NCBI RefSeq assembly: GCF_030124145.1
Contig: NZ_JASKMS010000016.1
Location: forward strand, 62,001-126,000
DNA: 64,000 bases
Direction of reading: 5' to 3'
Origin: Streptomyces sp. 378
GTDB lineage: Bacteria > Actinomycetota > Actinomycetes > Streptomycetales > Streptomycetaceae
The notes below the pieces were generated by a model. The model had not been told where the DNA came from. It saw only the letters and a program-made list of their open reading frames with translations, and ran no database searches. Every line of letters begins with the position of its first letter. Position 1 is the stretch's first letter. The translations under genes were made by a program, and so were the position numbers. This document shows, in pieces, positions 1-9,581 of this stretch.

Positions 1-644
1 CCGTCGTCGAGGCGTTCCAGGACCGGGCACTCCAGTTCGTCGATGTCGCCGGGGGAGACGAGCGGTGGGTGGACGGTCCAGTGCTCCAGGTCGTCGGAGG
101 TGGCCCAGGCGACGCAGCCGCCGGCCTCGACGGGCAGGGCGGCGTCGGCGGCGCAGACCAGCATGACCCAGCCGTCGGACTCGTCGTCGCGCACGACAAA
201 GGGGTCGCGCCAGCCCATGTGCTCGCCCGTGCGGTACCAGCGCCCGTCCGCCTCGACGACCGGCCCTGTACCGTGGCGCCGCCAGCCGGTGCCGTCGGTG
301 CGGTCGGAGTAGGCCAGGCCGACCGACTGCAGCGGCCAGCCGCCGGGGGTGAGTCCGGAGACGGCGGTGTAGAACATCGCCATGCCGGTGCCGTGCGGGA
401 AGGCGTGCATGGTCCACACCGCCTGCTGGTCGAAGCGGCCCGGCAGGCCGTTGCCGAAGGCCGAGCCCTGCGGCTCCCAGTGGACCAGGTCGGTGGAGGT
501 GGCCCGGCCGTAGGAGGTCTCCATGCGCAGGTGGTCGAACTCGGTCGTCCACGGGCCCTGGAGGTGCAGCGCGGTGTAGGTGCCGTCCGCGTGGCGCAGA
601 AGGTCGAAGTCGTTCACGCAGAGGCCGGGCGGCGCGTATCGCAT
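1..644 (-). CDS. clan GH-J (GH32-like) glycoside hydrolase, partial
   Basis: N-terminal 214 residues of a secretion-signal-free beta-propeller glycosidase; the C-terminus lies beyond the left window edge. The three hallmarks of the GH32/GH68 fold appear in order: a VNDFD segment with the candidate nucleophile Asp12, the RDP motif at 146-148 (WRDPFVV) and an EC motif at 205-206 (ELECPV) with the candidate acid/base Glu. Family knowledge suggests hydrolysis of fructosides or related sugars. The first motif lacks the classical WMNDPNG form, so the substrate is uncertain. It is transcribed away from the lacI-type gene with a LacI operator between them, so it is probably repressed together with the sugar transporter. 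Confidence 0.75.
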   Translation of the reverse strand, partial: MRYAPPGLCVNDFDLLRHADGTYTALHLQGPWTTEFDHLRMETSYGRATSTDLVHWEPQGSAFGNGLPGRFDQQAVWTMHAFPHGTGMAMFYTAVSGLTPGGWPLQSVGLAYSDRTDGTGWRRHGTGPVVEADGRWYRTGEHMGWRDPFVVRDDESDGWVMLVCAADAALPVEAGGCVAWATSDDLEHWTVHPPLVSPGDIDELECPVLERLDD

Positions 645-739
645 GGACAGGTCCTGTCTGCCGACAGCGGCACTCAAGCGTGTGCGCTGTGTTCTGGCTG
701 GCGGGGGTTTCTCTGAGAGTCAGCCGAAGTAAATCTGAA

Positions 740-753
740 CGCAAACGCTTGCG
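740..753. promoter_or_regulatory. LacI-family operator between glycosidase and regulator genes
   Basis: CGCAAACGCTTGCG is a 14-bp dyad with arms CGCAA/TTGCG and a central CG, the usual form of LacI/GalR-family operators. It lies in the divergent gap, about 100 bp upstream of each start, where one bound repressor could control both the glycosidase and the lacI-ABC transporter transcript. Confidence 0.7.
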
Positions 754-851
754 CAACAGGATGGGCGGGTTTACGGTCTCGTCACTCCCCCTCGCACCGA
801 CGCGGTTCCGGGCCCCGGACACGCGGCGTGCACCCGATCAAGGAGCGTCCC

Positions 852-1871
852 GTGACGGTCAGCATCACCGATGTCGCCGAGGCCACCGGGGTCTCGGCGT
901 CCACCGTGTCCCGTGCCCTGCGCGGTCGCCCCGGGGTGTCGGAGGAGATGCGGGCCCGGATCGTCCAGGCCGCCGCCGAGCTGGGCTACACCGCCTCGCG
1001 CTCGGCGTCCAGCCTGGCCAGCGGGCGCACCTACACCGTCGGCGTCGTCGTCCCGTACGTCGGCCGCTGGTTCTTCGGCACCGTGCTGGACTCCGCGGAG
1101 ACGGTCTTCAGCGCCGCCGGTTACGACGTCCTGCTGTACAACCTCGGCTCACCGGAGGCACGCAAGCGCTTCTTCACCAAGCTGCCGATCCGCAAGCGGG
1201 TCGACGCCGTGCTGTCCCTGCTGATCCCGGACCCGGAGGAGGCCGCCGCCCTGCGGTCCCTCGACGTGCCGCTGGCGACCACGGTCGGCGGCGCCCGGCC
1301 CGGTTTCACGGCGGTCGGCATCGACGACCGGGGCGGGGCGCAGAGCGCCGTACGGCATCTGGTGAACCTCGGCCACCGGCGGATCGGCATGATCTCCGGC
1401 GCCAGCGAGCCGCTGCACTGGACCACGCCCCTGGACCGCCGGCAGGGCTACCTGGACGTGCTGGCCGACGCCGGGATCGAGCCCGATGCCGCCCTGGAGG
1501 CGGACGGTGGTTACACCGTCGAGGGCGGCGAGCGGGCCATGACCGAGCTGCTGGCGCTGCGCCACCCGCCGACCGCCGTGTTCGCCCAGTCCGACGAGAT
1601 GGCGATGGGCGCGCTGCGCGCCCTGCGCCGGCACCGGCTGAGGGTCCCGGAGGACGTGTCCGTGGTCGGCTTCGACGATCACGAGCTGTCCGAGGTGGTC
1701 GGGCTGACCACCGTGGCCCAGCCGGTCGCGGCCCAGGGCCGGGAGGCGGCCCGGCTGCTGCTGGCCCGGCTGGACGATCCGGACGCCGGGCCGCCGCGCC
1801 CCGTCGAGATGCCCATCCGTCTCGTCCTGCGCGAGACCACCGCTCCGCCGGACCCCGGCCGGCAGCGGTAG
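852..1871 (+). CDS. LacI-family transcriptional repressor
   Basis: 339-residue regulator with an N-terminal LacI helix-turn-helix (ITDVAEATGVSASTVSRALRG, about residues 4-25), a hinge (ASSLASGRT) and a periplasmic-binding-like sugar sensor ending in the typical dimerisation segment (VPEDVSVVGFDD). I chose the GTG at 852 because AAGGAG sits 6 nt upstream; an in-frame GTG at 828 would add eight residues without a good site. It precedes the ABC transporter and faces a glycosidase, so it probably senses the imported sugar or a breakdown product and autoregulates through the operator at 740-753. Confidence 0.92.
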   Translation: MTVSITDVAEATGVSASTVSRALRGRPGVSEEMRARIVQAAAELGYTASRSASSLASGRTYTVGVVVPYVGRWFFGTVLDSAETVFSAAGYDVLLYNLGSPEARKRFFTKLPIRKRVDAVLSLLIPDPEEAAALRSLDVPLATTVGGARPGFTAVGIDDRGGAQSAVRHLVNLGHRRIGMISGASEPLHWTTPLDRRQGYLDVLADAGIEPDAALEADGGYTVEGGERAMTELLALRHPPTAVFAQSDEMAMGALRALRRHRLRVPEDVSVVGFDDHELSEVVGLTTVAQPVAAQGREAARLLLARLDDPDAGPPRPVEMPIRLVLRETTAPPDPGRQR

Positions 1872-1980
1872 CTTCGTCCGCTTCTTTTCCCGCCCGCCAC
1901 CGGGGCGCCGCTCCGGCTCACCCCCGACCCCCTCCCCACCGCCCGCGCACCACGCCCACACCCCGCACGGAGGCACCACC

Positions 1981-3321
1981 ATGATCACCGGTATCGGACG
2001 ACACCGTCGTACGGGCCTGACGGCCCTCGCCCTGCTGCCCCTGGCCGCGCTGGCCGCCTGCGGCGGGGGTGGCGGCGGCGACACCACCGCCGAACAGGGC
2101 AGCGGCAAGGGCACCATCAGCGTCTGGGCCCACCAGGGACAGGCGAACGAGACGGCCGCCCTGCAGAACGCGGTGAAGTCCTTCAACTCCTCGCAGAGCG
2201 CCGTCAAGGCCGAGCTGAAGCTGATCCCGGAGAAGGACTACACCAAGACCATCACCACCACCGACGCCTCCGAACTCCCGGACGTGCTGGAGTTCGACGG
2301 CCCGACGATGGCGAACTTCGTCTACAACGGCAAGCTCGCCCCGATCGACGGCCACATCTCCGCCGATACCCTCGCCAACGCCACCGACGCGATCAAGGCG
2401 CAGGGCGAGATCGACGGCAAGCACTACGGCCTGGGCATGTTCGACGCCGGGCTCGGCCTGTACGCCAACAAGAAGCTGCTGGACGCGGCCGGCGTGAAGT
2501 ACCCGACGAGCGTGGACGAGGCCTGGACGGCCGAGGAGTTCGGCAAGGCCCTCAAGGCGCTGAAGGGCGAGGACTCCGACGGCAAGGTCCTCGACATATC
2601 GGAGCAGTACGGCCTGGCCACGGAGTGGGGCACCTTCGGCTTCTCCCCGATCGTCTGGTCGGCCGGCGGCGGCCTGTTGAAGGACGGCAAGGCGCAGGGC
2701 GCCCTCGACACCCCGAAGGTCGTCTCCGCGATGAAGACCTTCCAGTCCTGGAAGCCCTACGTCGACCCCAACACCGACGGCAACGCCTTCGCCAAGGGCA
2801 AGGTGGCGCTGAGCTGGGTCGGCCACTGGAACTACCCCGCCTACAGCGAGGCGCTCGGTGACGACCTCGCCGTCCTGCCGCTGCCGGACTTCGGCAACGG
2901 CCCCAAGACCGGTCAGGGCTCGTGGGCCTGGGGCATCGGAGCCGACAGCAAGAACGGCAAGGCCGCGGGCACGTTCCTGGACTACCTGCTGAACGACGCC
3001 AACGTCGGCGCGATGACCAAGGCCAACGGCGCGGTGCCCGCGACCGAGTCCGCCCTCGCCAAGAGTGAGCTGTACAAGAAGGGCGGCCCGCTGCAGCTCT
3101 TCGCCGACCAGCTGGCCAAGCCGTGCGGCGACAGCGGCATCACCGCCTCCTGCGTCGCCGTGACCCGCCCGGTGACCGCCGGATACCCCACGGTCACCGC
3201 CAAGTTCAACACGGCCCTGAACTCGATCTACGGCGGCGCCGACCCCGAGGAAGCCCTGCGGAAGGCCGCCCGCGCCATCGACCGGGACTTCACCGACAAC
3301 GCCGGCTACGAGATCCCGTAA
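1981..3321 (+). CDS. ABC transporter sugar-binding lipoprotein
   Basis: 446-residue extracellular solute-binding protein (SBP family 1). It has an Arg-rich n-region, a hydrophobic core and a lipobox ending LAAC with the lipidated Cys at 27, followed by a Gly-rich linker, so it is a membrane-anchored lipoprotein. GGAGG lies about 7 nt before the ATG. It captures an oligosaccharide or sugar for the two permeases directly downstream. No ATPase gene is present, as is usual in Streptomyces where one MsiK-type ATPase serves many sugar importers. It is expected to be cotranscribed with the LacI gene 110 bp upstream. Confidence 0.93.
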   Translation: MITGIGRHRRTGLTALALLPLAALAACGGGGGGDTTAEQGSGKGTISVWAHQGQANETAALQNAVKSFNSSQSAVKAELKLIPEKDYTKTITTTDASELPDVLEFDGPTMANFVYNGKLAPIDGHISADTLANATDAIKAQGEIDGKHYGLGMFDAGLGLYANKKLLDAAGVKYPTSVDEAWTAEEFGKALKALKGEDSDGKVLDISEQYGLATEWGTFGFSPIVWSAGGGLLKDGKAQGALDTPKVVSAMKTFQSWKPYVDPNTDGNAFAKGKVALSWVGHWNYPAYSEALGDDLAVLPLPDFGNGPKTGQGSWAWGIGADSKNGKAAGTFLDYLLNDANVGAMTKANGAVPATESALAKSELYKKGGPLQLFADQLAKPCGDSGITASCVAVTRPVTAGYPTVTAKFNTALNSIYGGADPEEALRKAARAIDRDFTDNAGYEIP

Positions 3322-3414
3322 CCCGCAGGACGTATCGGCCCGGGCGGGCCGTCGGCGACGTGGCACGCAGCCATGGACCGGCCGAGCCCGCCCCGCCGGG
3401 AAGAGGACCCTGTC

Positions 3415-4407
3415 GTGAAAACCGTGGAACCCGCACACCCCGCGGCCTCTGGCCGGGCGCAGGCCGCCTCGTCCGCCCCCTCCGCGAAACCCGCGCGTCC
3501 GCCGCGCGGCAACCGCGACCGGCTGCACGGACTGCTGATGGCCGCCCCGGCCGTCGGCGGACTGATCGCCTTCGTCGGCATCCCGTTCGGCTACGCCGTG
3601 GTGCTCTCCTTCTACAACGTCCGCCTCGGCTCGCCGCTGGAGCCCACCTTCTTCGGCGTGGAGCACTACCGGCGGCTGTTCACCGACCCCGACCTGTCCG
3701 GCCCGTTCCTGCGGGCGCTGCTGAACAACCTGACCTTCGCCGCGGTCGTCGTACCGCTCCAGACGGGTCTGGCGCTGGCGCTGGCGATCCTGCTCAACCG
3801 CAAGCTGAAGGCCATCGGCCTGTTCCGGGCCTTCTTCTTCATGCCGGTGGTCTTCCCGATGGCGCTGGTAGCCGTGATCTGGCGGCTGATCCTCGCCCGC
3901 AGCGAGCAGGGCATGCTCAACTCCCTGCTGGACACGGTGAGTCTGGGCAACTGGGGCGCCTTCGACTGGCTCGGCGACGGCCTCACCGCGATGGGCTCGA
4001 TCATCGTGCTGTCGGTGTGGCAGGGCGTCGGCTTCCAGATGGTCATCCTGCTGGCCGGCCTCCAGCAGATCCCGGGCGAGCTCTACGAGGCCTCCCAGCT
4101 GGACCGGGCCTCCCGCTGGCAGCAGTTCCGGCACGTCACCCTGCCCGGCATCCGCGGCACCCTGGTGTTCGTCGCGATGCTGACCTCGGTGCTGTCCTTC
4201 CGGGTCTTCGACCAGGTGTACATCCTCATCCGCGGCGGCGGCCTGGACGAGGACGCCACCCGCACGGTGATGTACCAGGCCGTCACCACGGCCTTCGACC
4301 AGAACAACATCGGCCAGGCCTCGGCCGTCACGGTGGTGTTCTTCCTGATCGTCGTCGCCCTGACGATCGTCCAGCGCCGCGTCGTCCGGCCCGACCACGA
4401 GGACTGA
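3415..4407 (+). CDS. ABC sugar transporter permease (MalF/UgpA type)
   Basis: 330-residue integral membrane protein with about six transmembrane segments and the permease EAA loop (GELYEASQLDRASRWQQF) that docks the ATPase. The charged, Pro/Ala-rich N-terminus is cytoplasmic. The GTG at 3415 is preferred because GAGGA lies 7 nt upstream; an in-frame ATG at 3373 would add a basic 14-residue extension. It is the first of two permeases forming the channel with the downstream gene, 7 bp away. Confidence 0.92.
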   Translation: MKTVEPAHPAASGRAQAASSAPSAKPARPPRGNRDRLHGLLMAAPAVGGLIAFVGIPFGYAVVLSFYNVRLGSPLEPTFFGVEHYRRLFTDPDLSGPFLRALLNNLTFAAVVVPLQTGLALALAILLNRKLKAIGLFRAFFFMPVVFPMALVAVIWRLILARSEQGMLNSLLDTVSLGNWGAFDWLGDGLTAMGSIIVLSVWQGVGFQMVILLAGLQQIPGELYEASQLDRASRWQQFRHVTLPGIRGTLVFVAMLTSVLSFRVFDQVYILIRGGGLDEDATRTVMYQAVTTAFDQNNIGQASAVTVVFFLIVVALTIVQRRVVRPDHED

Positions 4408-4414
4408 CCGACCC

Positions 4415-5257
4415 ATGTCCATGCCCCGCACGCCCGTACGCCGCGTCCTCGACTACACCGTCCTGAGCGTCCTGGCGTTCGTCTTCGCCCTCCCCGCGCT
4501 CTACCTCTTCCTCGGCAGCCTCAAGCCGTCCGACGAGGTCCTGAACGGCCTGTCCGGCTTCCTGCCCACCCACCTCAGCTTCGACAACTACACCGCCGTC
4601 CTCGACAGCCTCAGCTCCGACAGCACCGGCTACTTCTGGCAGTTCATGGGCGTGTCGGTGCTGCTGTCGTTCGTGGTGGTCACCGGCGGACTGATCGTCA
4701 ACTCGATGGCGGCCTACGGGCTGACGCGGCTGAAGTGGCGCGGGCAGAACGCCGTGTTCACCCTGGTCCTGCTGCTGATGCTGATCCCGTTCGAGTCGGT
4801 GGCGGTGCCGCTGTTCTACATGTTCAACGGCCAGCGCAACACCCTGTACATCCAGGCCCTGCCGTTCGTCGCCAACGCCTTCGCGATCTACCAGTTCCAC
4901 ACGTTCTTCAAGAAGATCCCGCCGAGCATCGAGGAGGCGGCCCGGCTCGACGGTGCCGGGCCCTGGCGCACCTTCTTCGCGATCATCGTGCCGATGTCCC
5001 GGCCGGTGTTCGCCTCGGTCGCGATCCTCACCTTCCTCATCCAGTGGGGCTCCTTCCTGTGGCCGGTGCTGATGGTGTCCGACCCGTCGGTGCGTCCCCT
5101 CCCCCTGGAGATGAGCGTCTTCCAGGGGCAGCAGCCCCCGGACTGGGGTCAGATCCTCGCCTTCGGCGTGCTGCTGGTGCTGCCCGTGCTGATCGTCTTC
5201 GCGTTCTTCCAGCGCTGGTTCGTCGAGGGCGTGGCCAGCTCAGCCGTCAAGGGCTGA
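4415..5257 (+). CDS. ABC sugar transporter permease (MalG/UgpE type)
   Basis: 280-residue partner permease with about six transmembrane segments and an EAA loop (SIEEAARLDGAGPWRTF). It ends in the short basic tail typical of MalG-type subunits. It starts 7 bp after the first permease gene, so the two are almost certainly translated from one message and form the heterodimeric translocation pore for the sugar bound by the lipoprotein at 1981-3321. A second in-frame ATG two codons downstream is an equally possible start. Confidence 0.92.
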   Translation: MSMPRTPVRRVLDYTVLSVLAFVFALPALYLFLGSLKPSDEVLNGLSGFLPTHLSFDNYTAVLDSLSSDSTGYFWQFMGVSVLLSFVVVTGGLIVNSMAAYGLTRLKWRGQNAVFTLVLLLMLIPFESVAVPLFYMFNGQRNTLYIQALPFVANAFAIYQFHTFFKKIPPSIEEAARLDGAGPWRTFFAIIVPMSRPVFASVAILTFLIQWGSFLWPVLMVSDPSVRPLPLEMSVFQGQQPPDWGQILAFGVLLVLPVLIVFAFFQRWFVEGVASSAVKG

Positions 5258-5280
5258 GCCGCCGGGGGCATGCTGGTCCC

Positions 5281-8184
5281 ATGACGGATGTCGGGGATCT
5301 GGCCGCCCTCGAAGCGGAGCTGAACCGGGTCGTCCGGGGTGACGTGGGTTTCGACGTCACCTCCCGGGCGCTGGTCACCATGGACGCCTCCAACTACCGG
5401 CGGGTGCCGCTGGGCGTGGTCGCCCCCCAGGACGCCGACGACGTGGCGGCCGTGCTGGAGGTGTGTCGGCAGCGGGGGGTGCCGGTCGTGGCGAGAGGCG
5501 GCGGTACGTCGATCGCGGGCCAGGCGACGGGCACCGGCGTGGTGCTGGACTTCACCCGGTACATGAACCGGCTCGTGTCCCTGGATCCCCGGGAGCGCAC
5601 CGCCGTCGTGCAGCCGGGCCTGGTGCTCGACCGGCTCCAGGAGGCCGCCGCCCCGCACGGCCTGCGGTTCGGCCCCGACCCCTCCACCCACAGCCGGTGC
5701 ACGCTCGGCGGCATGATCGGCAACAACGCGTGCGGCTCGCACTCGGTGGCGTGGGGGACGACCGCGGACAGCGTGCGGGAGCTGGACGTCGTCACCGCGC
5801 GCGGCGAGCGCCTGCGGCTCGGGCGGGACTGGGCCGGGGCGCCGGACGGGCTGCGGGAGCTGGCCGAGGGGGAACGCGCGCGTCTGCGCACCGGCTTCCC
5901 GGACCTGCCCCGCCGCATCTCCGGTTACGCGCTGGACGCCCTGCTGCCCGAGCGCGGCGCCGACGTGGCCCGCTCCTTCTGCGGCTCCGAGGGCACTCTC
6001 GGCGTGCTGACGGAGGCGGTCGTACACCTGGTCGAGGCGCCCCGCGCGCGTGCCCTGGCCGTGCTGGCCTACGCCGACGAGAGCGCGGCGGCGGAGGCGG
6101 CGGCAGGGCTGCTGCCGCTCCGGCCGCTGACGGTGGAGGGCATGGCGGCGGACCTGGTGCCGTCCCCGGCCGCACTGCCGCGGGGCGGGGCCTGGCTGTT
6201 CGTGGAGACCGGCGGGGAGTCGGCGGCGCAGGCACACGCGCGTGCCGAGGCGATCGTGCGGGCCGCCGACGTCGTGGACGCGCGTGTCGTCACGGACCCC
6301 GCCGCACAGCGGGCGCTGTGGCGGATCCGGGAGGACGCGAGCGGCACGGCGACGCGCATGCCGGACGGCACCGAGGCGTGGCCGGGCTGGGAGGACTGCG
6401 CGGTGCCGCCCGCCCGGCTGGGCGCGTACCTGCGGGACTTCCGGGGGCTGCTCACCGCCCATGGGCTGCGCGGCACGCCGTACGGGCACTTCGGGGACGG
6501 CTGCATCCACGTCCGGATCGACTTCGACCTGCTGACGGAGGCCGGCGTCGCCCGTTTCCGCCGCTTCTCGGAGGAACTCGCGGAGCTGGTGGTGACGCAC
6601 GGCGGGTCGTTGTCCGGGGAGCACGGGGACGGGCAGGCGCGTGCGGAGCTGCTGCCGAGGATGTACGGGGCCGAGACGGTGGCCCTGTTCGAGCGGGTGA
6701 AGGGGGTGTGGGACCCGGACGACCTGCTCAATCCCGGGATGCTCGTCCGCCCCGCGCCCTTGGACAACGGTCTGCGCTTCTCCGTCCTGCCCCGCGAGCC
6801 GGTCGACGTGGCCTTCGGCTACCCCTCGGACGGCGGTGACTTCTCGGCGGCGGTGCGGCGCTGCGTGGGCGTCGCCAAGTGCCGTACGACGTCGGTGAAC
6901 GGCCCGGAGGTCATGTGCCCGTCCTTCCGGGCGACCGGCGCGGAGGAGCACTCCACACGCGGACGGGCCCGGCTGCTGCACGAGATGCTCGCCGGTGAGG
7001 TGGTGACGGACGGCTGGCGCTCGCGGGAGGTCCGCGACGCGCTCGACCTGTGCCTGTCCTGCAAAGGCTGCCGCTCGGACTGCCCGGTGGGCGTTGACAT
7101 GGCGACGTACAAGGCCGAGTTCCTCCACCGGCACTACGCCGGGCGGCGCCGTCCGGCCGCCCACTACGCCATGGGCCGGCTGCCGGTGTGGCTGCGGGCG
7201 GTGTCCCGTACCCGCACGGCGTGGCTGGTCAACGCGCTGTCGCGGATCCGGCCCCTCGCGTGGGCGGCGAAACGGCTGGGCGGCGTCGCCCCGGAGCGGG
7301 AGCTCCCGCGGGTGGCGCGGCGGACGTTCACCGGCTGGTGGGAGCGGAGGAGGACGCACCGCCCCCCGGCGCGGGGCGATCTGATCGTCCTGTGGCCCGA
7401 CACCTTCACCGAGCACCTCTCCCCGTCCGTGGGCCGGGCCGCCGTACGGGTGTTGGAGGCGGCCGGGCTGCGGGTGGCGCTGCCGCCCACCCTGCACCTG
7501 GTGAAGCCGCCGGTGGGCGACGGCAGGACGGTCGCCCTCGACCCGCTGTCCCTGCTGCGCGGCCGGGGCCGGGTCTGCTGCGGGCTGACGTACGTGTCGA
7601 CGGGCCAGCTGGACCGCGCCCGGGCCGTCATGCGCCGCACGCTCGATCTGATGGAACCGGTGCTGGAGACCGGCGCCCCGGTCGTGGTCCTGGAGCCGAG
7701 CTGCGCCGCGGCCCTGCGCACGGACGTCCCCGAGCTGCTGCACGACGATCCGCGCGCGGCCCGTCTCGCCGCGAGGGTCCTCACCTTCGCGGAGGCGCTG
7801 GAGCGGCATGCCCCCGACTGGGCCCCGCCGCGTGTGGACCGCCCGGTGGCCGGGCAGACCCACTGCCACCAGCACGCGGTGCTCGGCGACGCCGCCGACC
7901 GCCGGCTGCGCGCGGCGGCCCTGCTCTCCGGTGAACTGAGCGGCGGTTGCTGCGGCCTCGCCGGAAACTTCGGCTTCGAGAAGGGCCACCACGAGGTGTC
8001 CACCGCCTGCGCGGAGGAACAGCTCCTGCCCTCCGTGCGGGACGCCCCGGACGGCACGGTGGTCCTGGCGGACGGCTTCTCCTGCCGCACGCAGCTGGAG
8101 CAGCTGGCGGGCGTGCGGGGCAGGCACCTGGCGGAGGTCCTGGCCGAGGCGCTCGACGAGAACGGCGGGCGGGACGGCGCGTGA
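5281..8184 (+). CDS. FAD-linked oxidase / Fe-S (GlpC-like) fusion dehydrogenase
   Basis: 967-residue two-part flavoprotein. The N-terminal half is a VAO/PCMH-type FAD-binding oxidase (VARGGGTSIAGQATG near residue 75, GGMIGNNACGSHS near 145) with the D-lactate/D-2-hydroxyacid dehydrogenase C-domain (SGEHGDGQAR). The second half holds a CxxCxxCxxxCP cluster motif (CLSCKGCRSDCP near 590) and two CCG-type motifs (near 763 and 888) as in GlpC and heterodisulfide reductase. Family members oxidise D-lactate, glycolate or D-2-hydroxyglutarate and pass electrons to the quinone pool. The ATG at 5281 matches the family N-terminus; the open frame upstream is a shadow of the permease gene. The link to the transporter is unclear. 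Confidence 0.9.
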   Translation: MTDVGDLAALEAELNRVVRGDVGFDVTSRALVTMDASNYRRVPLGVVAPQDADDVAAVLEVCRQRGVPVVARGGGTSIAGQATGTGVVLDFTRYMNRLVSLDPRERTAVVQPGLVLDRLQEAAAPHGLRFGPDPSTHSRCTLGGMIGNNACGSHSVAWGTTADSVRELDVVTARGERLRLGRDWAGAPDGLRELAEGERARLRTGFPDLPRRISGYALDALLPERGADVARSFCGSEGTLGVLTEAVVHLVEAPRARALAVLAYADESAAAEAAAGLLPLRPLTVEGMAADLVPSPAALPRGGAWLFVETGGESAAQAHARAEAIVRAADVVDARVVTDPAAQRALWRIREDASGTATRMPDGTEAWPGWEDCAVPPARLGAYLRDFRGLLTAHGLRGTPYGHFGDGCIHVRIDFDLLTEAGVARFRRFSEELAELVVTHGGSLSGEHGDGQARAELLPRMYGAETVALFERVKGVWDPDDLLNPGMLVRPAPLDNGLRFSVLPREPVDVAFGYPSDGGDFSAAVRRCVGVAKCRTTSVNGPEVMCPSFRATGAEEHSTRGRARLLHEMLAGEVVTDGWRSREVRDALDLCLSCKGCRSDCPVGVDMATYKAEFLHRHYAGRRRPAAHYAMGRLPVWLRAVSRTRTAWLVNALSRIRPLAWAAKRLGGVAPERELPRVARRTFTGWWERRRTHRPPARGDLIVLWPDTFTEHLSPSVGRAAVRVLEAAGLRVALPPTLHLVKPPVGDGRTVALDPLSLLRGRGRVCCGLTYVSTGQLDRARAVMRRTLDLMEPVLETGAPVVVLEPSCAAALRTDVPELLHDDPRAARLAARVLTFAEALERHAPDWAPPRVDRPVAGQTHCHQHAVLGDAADRRLRAAALLSGELSGGCCGLAGNFGFEKGHHEVSTACAEEQLLPSVRDAPDGTVVLADGFSCRTQLEQLAGVRGRHLAEVLAEALDENGGRDGA

Positions 8185-8373
8185 GCGTTCCGCGGTGGCC
8201 GGTGGCCGGTGGTGTGGCGGTGGCCGGTGGGTGGGCGTTCGAACGGTGACCGGTGGCGTGGGGCGTTCGGGCCACCGGACGGGTGGACTCGAGTGTCTGA
8301 GCCGGGGGAGGGCCGGGGCCGCTCCTAGGCTCGCGGGACCAGACACCGCCCGCCGCTCGAAGGAGCCCGCCGC

Positions 8374-9510
8374 ATGAGCGTCCGCGTCCAGCCGATCACC
8401 CGTGAGGAGCACCTCGGGTTCGTCACGGCCCGCCCCTCCGCCAGCCACACCCAGCTCCCGTCCTGGGGCGAGGTGAAGCCCGACTGGCGCGCGGAGAGCC
8501 TCGGCTGGTTCGACGCCGGCGGGCAGCTCGTCGGCGTGGGACTGGTGCTGCTGCGCCCGCTGCCCGGGCCCCGGGTGCCCGGACTGCCGCGCTACCTCGC
8601 GTATCTGCCCGAGGGGCCGCTCCTCGACTGGCACGAGCCCGGTCTCGAACGGCTGCTGGAGCCGATGCTCGCCCACCTCGGACGGCGGGGCGCCTTCGCG
8701 GTGCGGATGGGCCCGCCGGTCGTGGTCCGCCGCTGGAGCGCCGACGTGGTCAAGGCGGCGATCGCGGACCCGGCGGCGCGGCGGCTGCGCGACGTGCGGG
8801 CGACGTCGTACGAACCGCGAGCCGGTCGGATCGCGGACAGCCTGCGCCGGATGGGCTGGCGGCAGTCCGAGGCCTCCGGCGAGAACGGCTTCGCGGCCGG
8901 GCAGCCCCGCTACGTCTTCCAGGTGCCGTTCGCCGGCCGGTCGCTGGAGGACATCCACGGCGGCCTGAACCAGCAGTGGCGCCGCAACATCAAGAAGGCG
9001 GAGAAGGCCGGGGTGAAGGTCGTGCGCGGCGACCTGGAGGACCTGCCGGCCTTCCACGAGCTGTACGGCGAGACCGCCGAACGGGACGGTTTCCTCCCGC
9101 GCCCGCTGCCGTACTTCCAGCGGATGTGGACCGCCCTGAACGCCGAACGCCCCGACCGGATGCGGCTCTACCTCGCCTATCACGACGGGGAGGTGCTCGC
9201 CGCGGCCACCATGCTGACCGTCGGCGAGCACGTCTGGTACTCCTACGGCGCCTCCACCGCCCGCCGCCGCGAGGTCCAGCCGAGCAGCGCCGTGCAGTGG
9301 CGCATGATGACCGACGCGCACGAACTCGGCGCCGCCGTCTACGACCTGCGCGGCATCACCGACACCCTGGAGGAGTCCAGCGACCTGCTGGGCCTGCTCC
9401 GCTTCAAGGTGGGCACCGGAGGGGAGGCCGTGGAGTACCTCGGCGAATGGGACTACCCGCTCAACCGGCTGCTTTACAAGGCGTTCGACCTCTACCTCGC
9501 CCGCCGCTGA
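8374..9510 (+). CDS. FemABX-family peptidyltransferase
   Basis: 378-residue protein with two tandem GNAT-like lobes typical of FemX/FemA. The conserved core includes an NQQWRRNIKKAEKAGV segment (about 197-212), a tyrosine-rich strand with YSYGAST, and a C-terminal YDLRG and LLGFK-like motif (LLGLLRFKVGTG). Family members use aminoacyl-tRNA to add the interpeptide bridge residue to peptidoglycan precursors, which is Gly in Streptomyces. The sequence does not show whether this is the main bridge enzyme or a paralogue. AAGGAG precedes the ATG by 7 nt. The 190-bp gap before it is low-complexity GGTGGCCGGTGG-type sequence. Confidence 0.88.
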   Translation: MSVRVQPITREEHLGFVTARPSASHTQLPSWGEVKPDWRAESLGWFDAGGQLVGVGLVLLRPLPGPRVPGLPRYLAYLPEGPLLDWHEPGLERLLEPMLAHLGRRGAFAVRMGPPVVVRRWSADVVKAAIADPAARRLRDVRATSYEPRAGRIADSLRRMGWRQSEASGENGFAAGQPRYVFQVPFAGRSLEDIHGGLNQQWRRNIKKAEKAGVKVVRGDLEDLPAFHELYGETAERDGFLPRPLPYFQRMWTALNAERPDRMRLYLAYHDGEVLAAATMLTVGEHVWYSYGASTARRREVQPSSAVQWRMMTDAHELGAAVYDLRGITDTLEESSDLLGLLRFKVGTGGEAVEYLGEWDYPLNRLLYKAFDLYLARR

Positions 9511-9581
9511 GATCTCACAGCCCGAGACAGCGGCAAAAAGGGTTCACGCACCTGACGGAGTCCATTACCCTGGACCGTGCA

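Noticed and set aside
1918..4431. 837-codon minus-strand open frame opposite the ABC transporter genes
   Set aside because: No homology features, starts and ends within real genes on the other strand.
4735..5280. N-terminal extension of the FAD/Fe-S frame
   Set aside because: This part is a frame-shifted reading of the MalG-type permease; the family N-terminus begins at 5281.
5149..9321. 1390-codon open frame on the minus strand
   Set aside because: Opposite clear FAD/Fe-S and FemX genes; Arg/Gln/His/Pro-rich composition with no domain, a typical antisense shadow in high-GC DNA.
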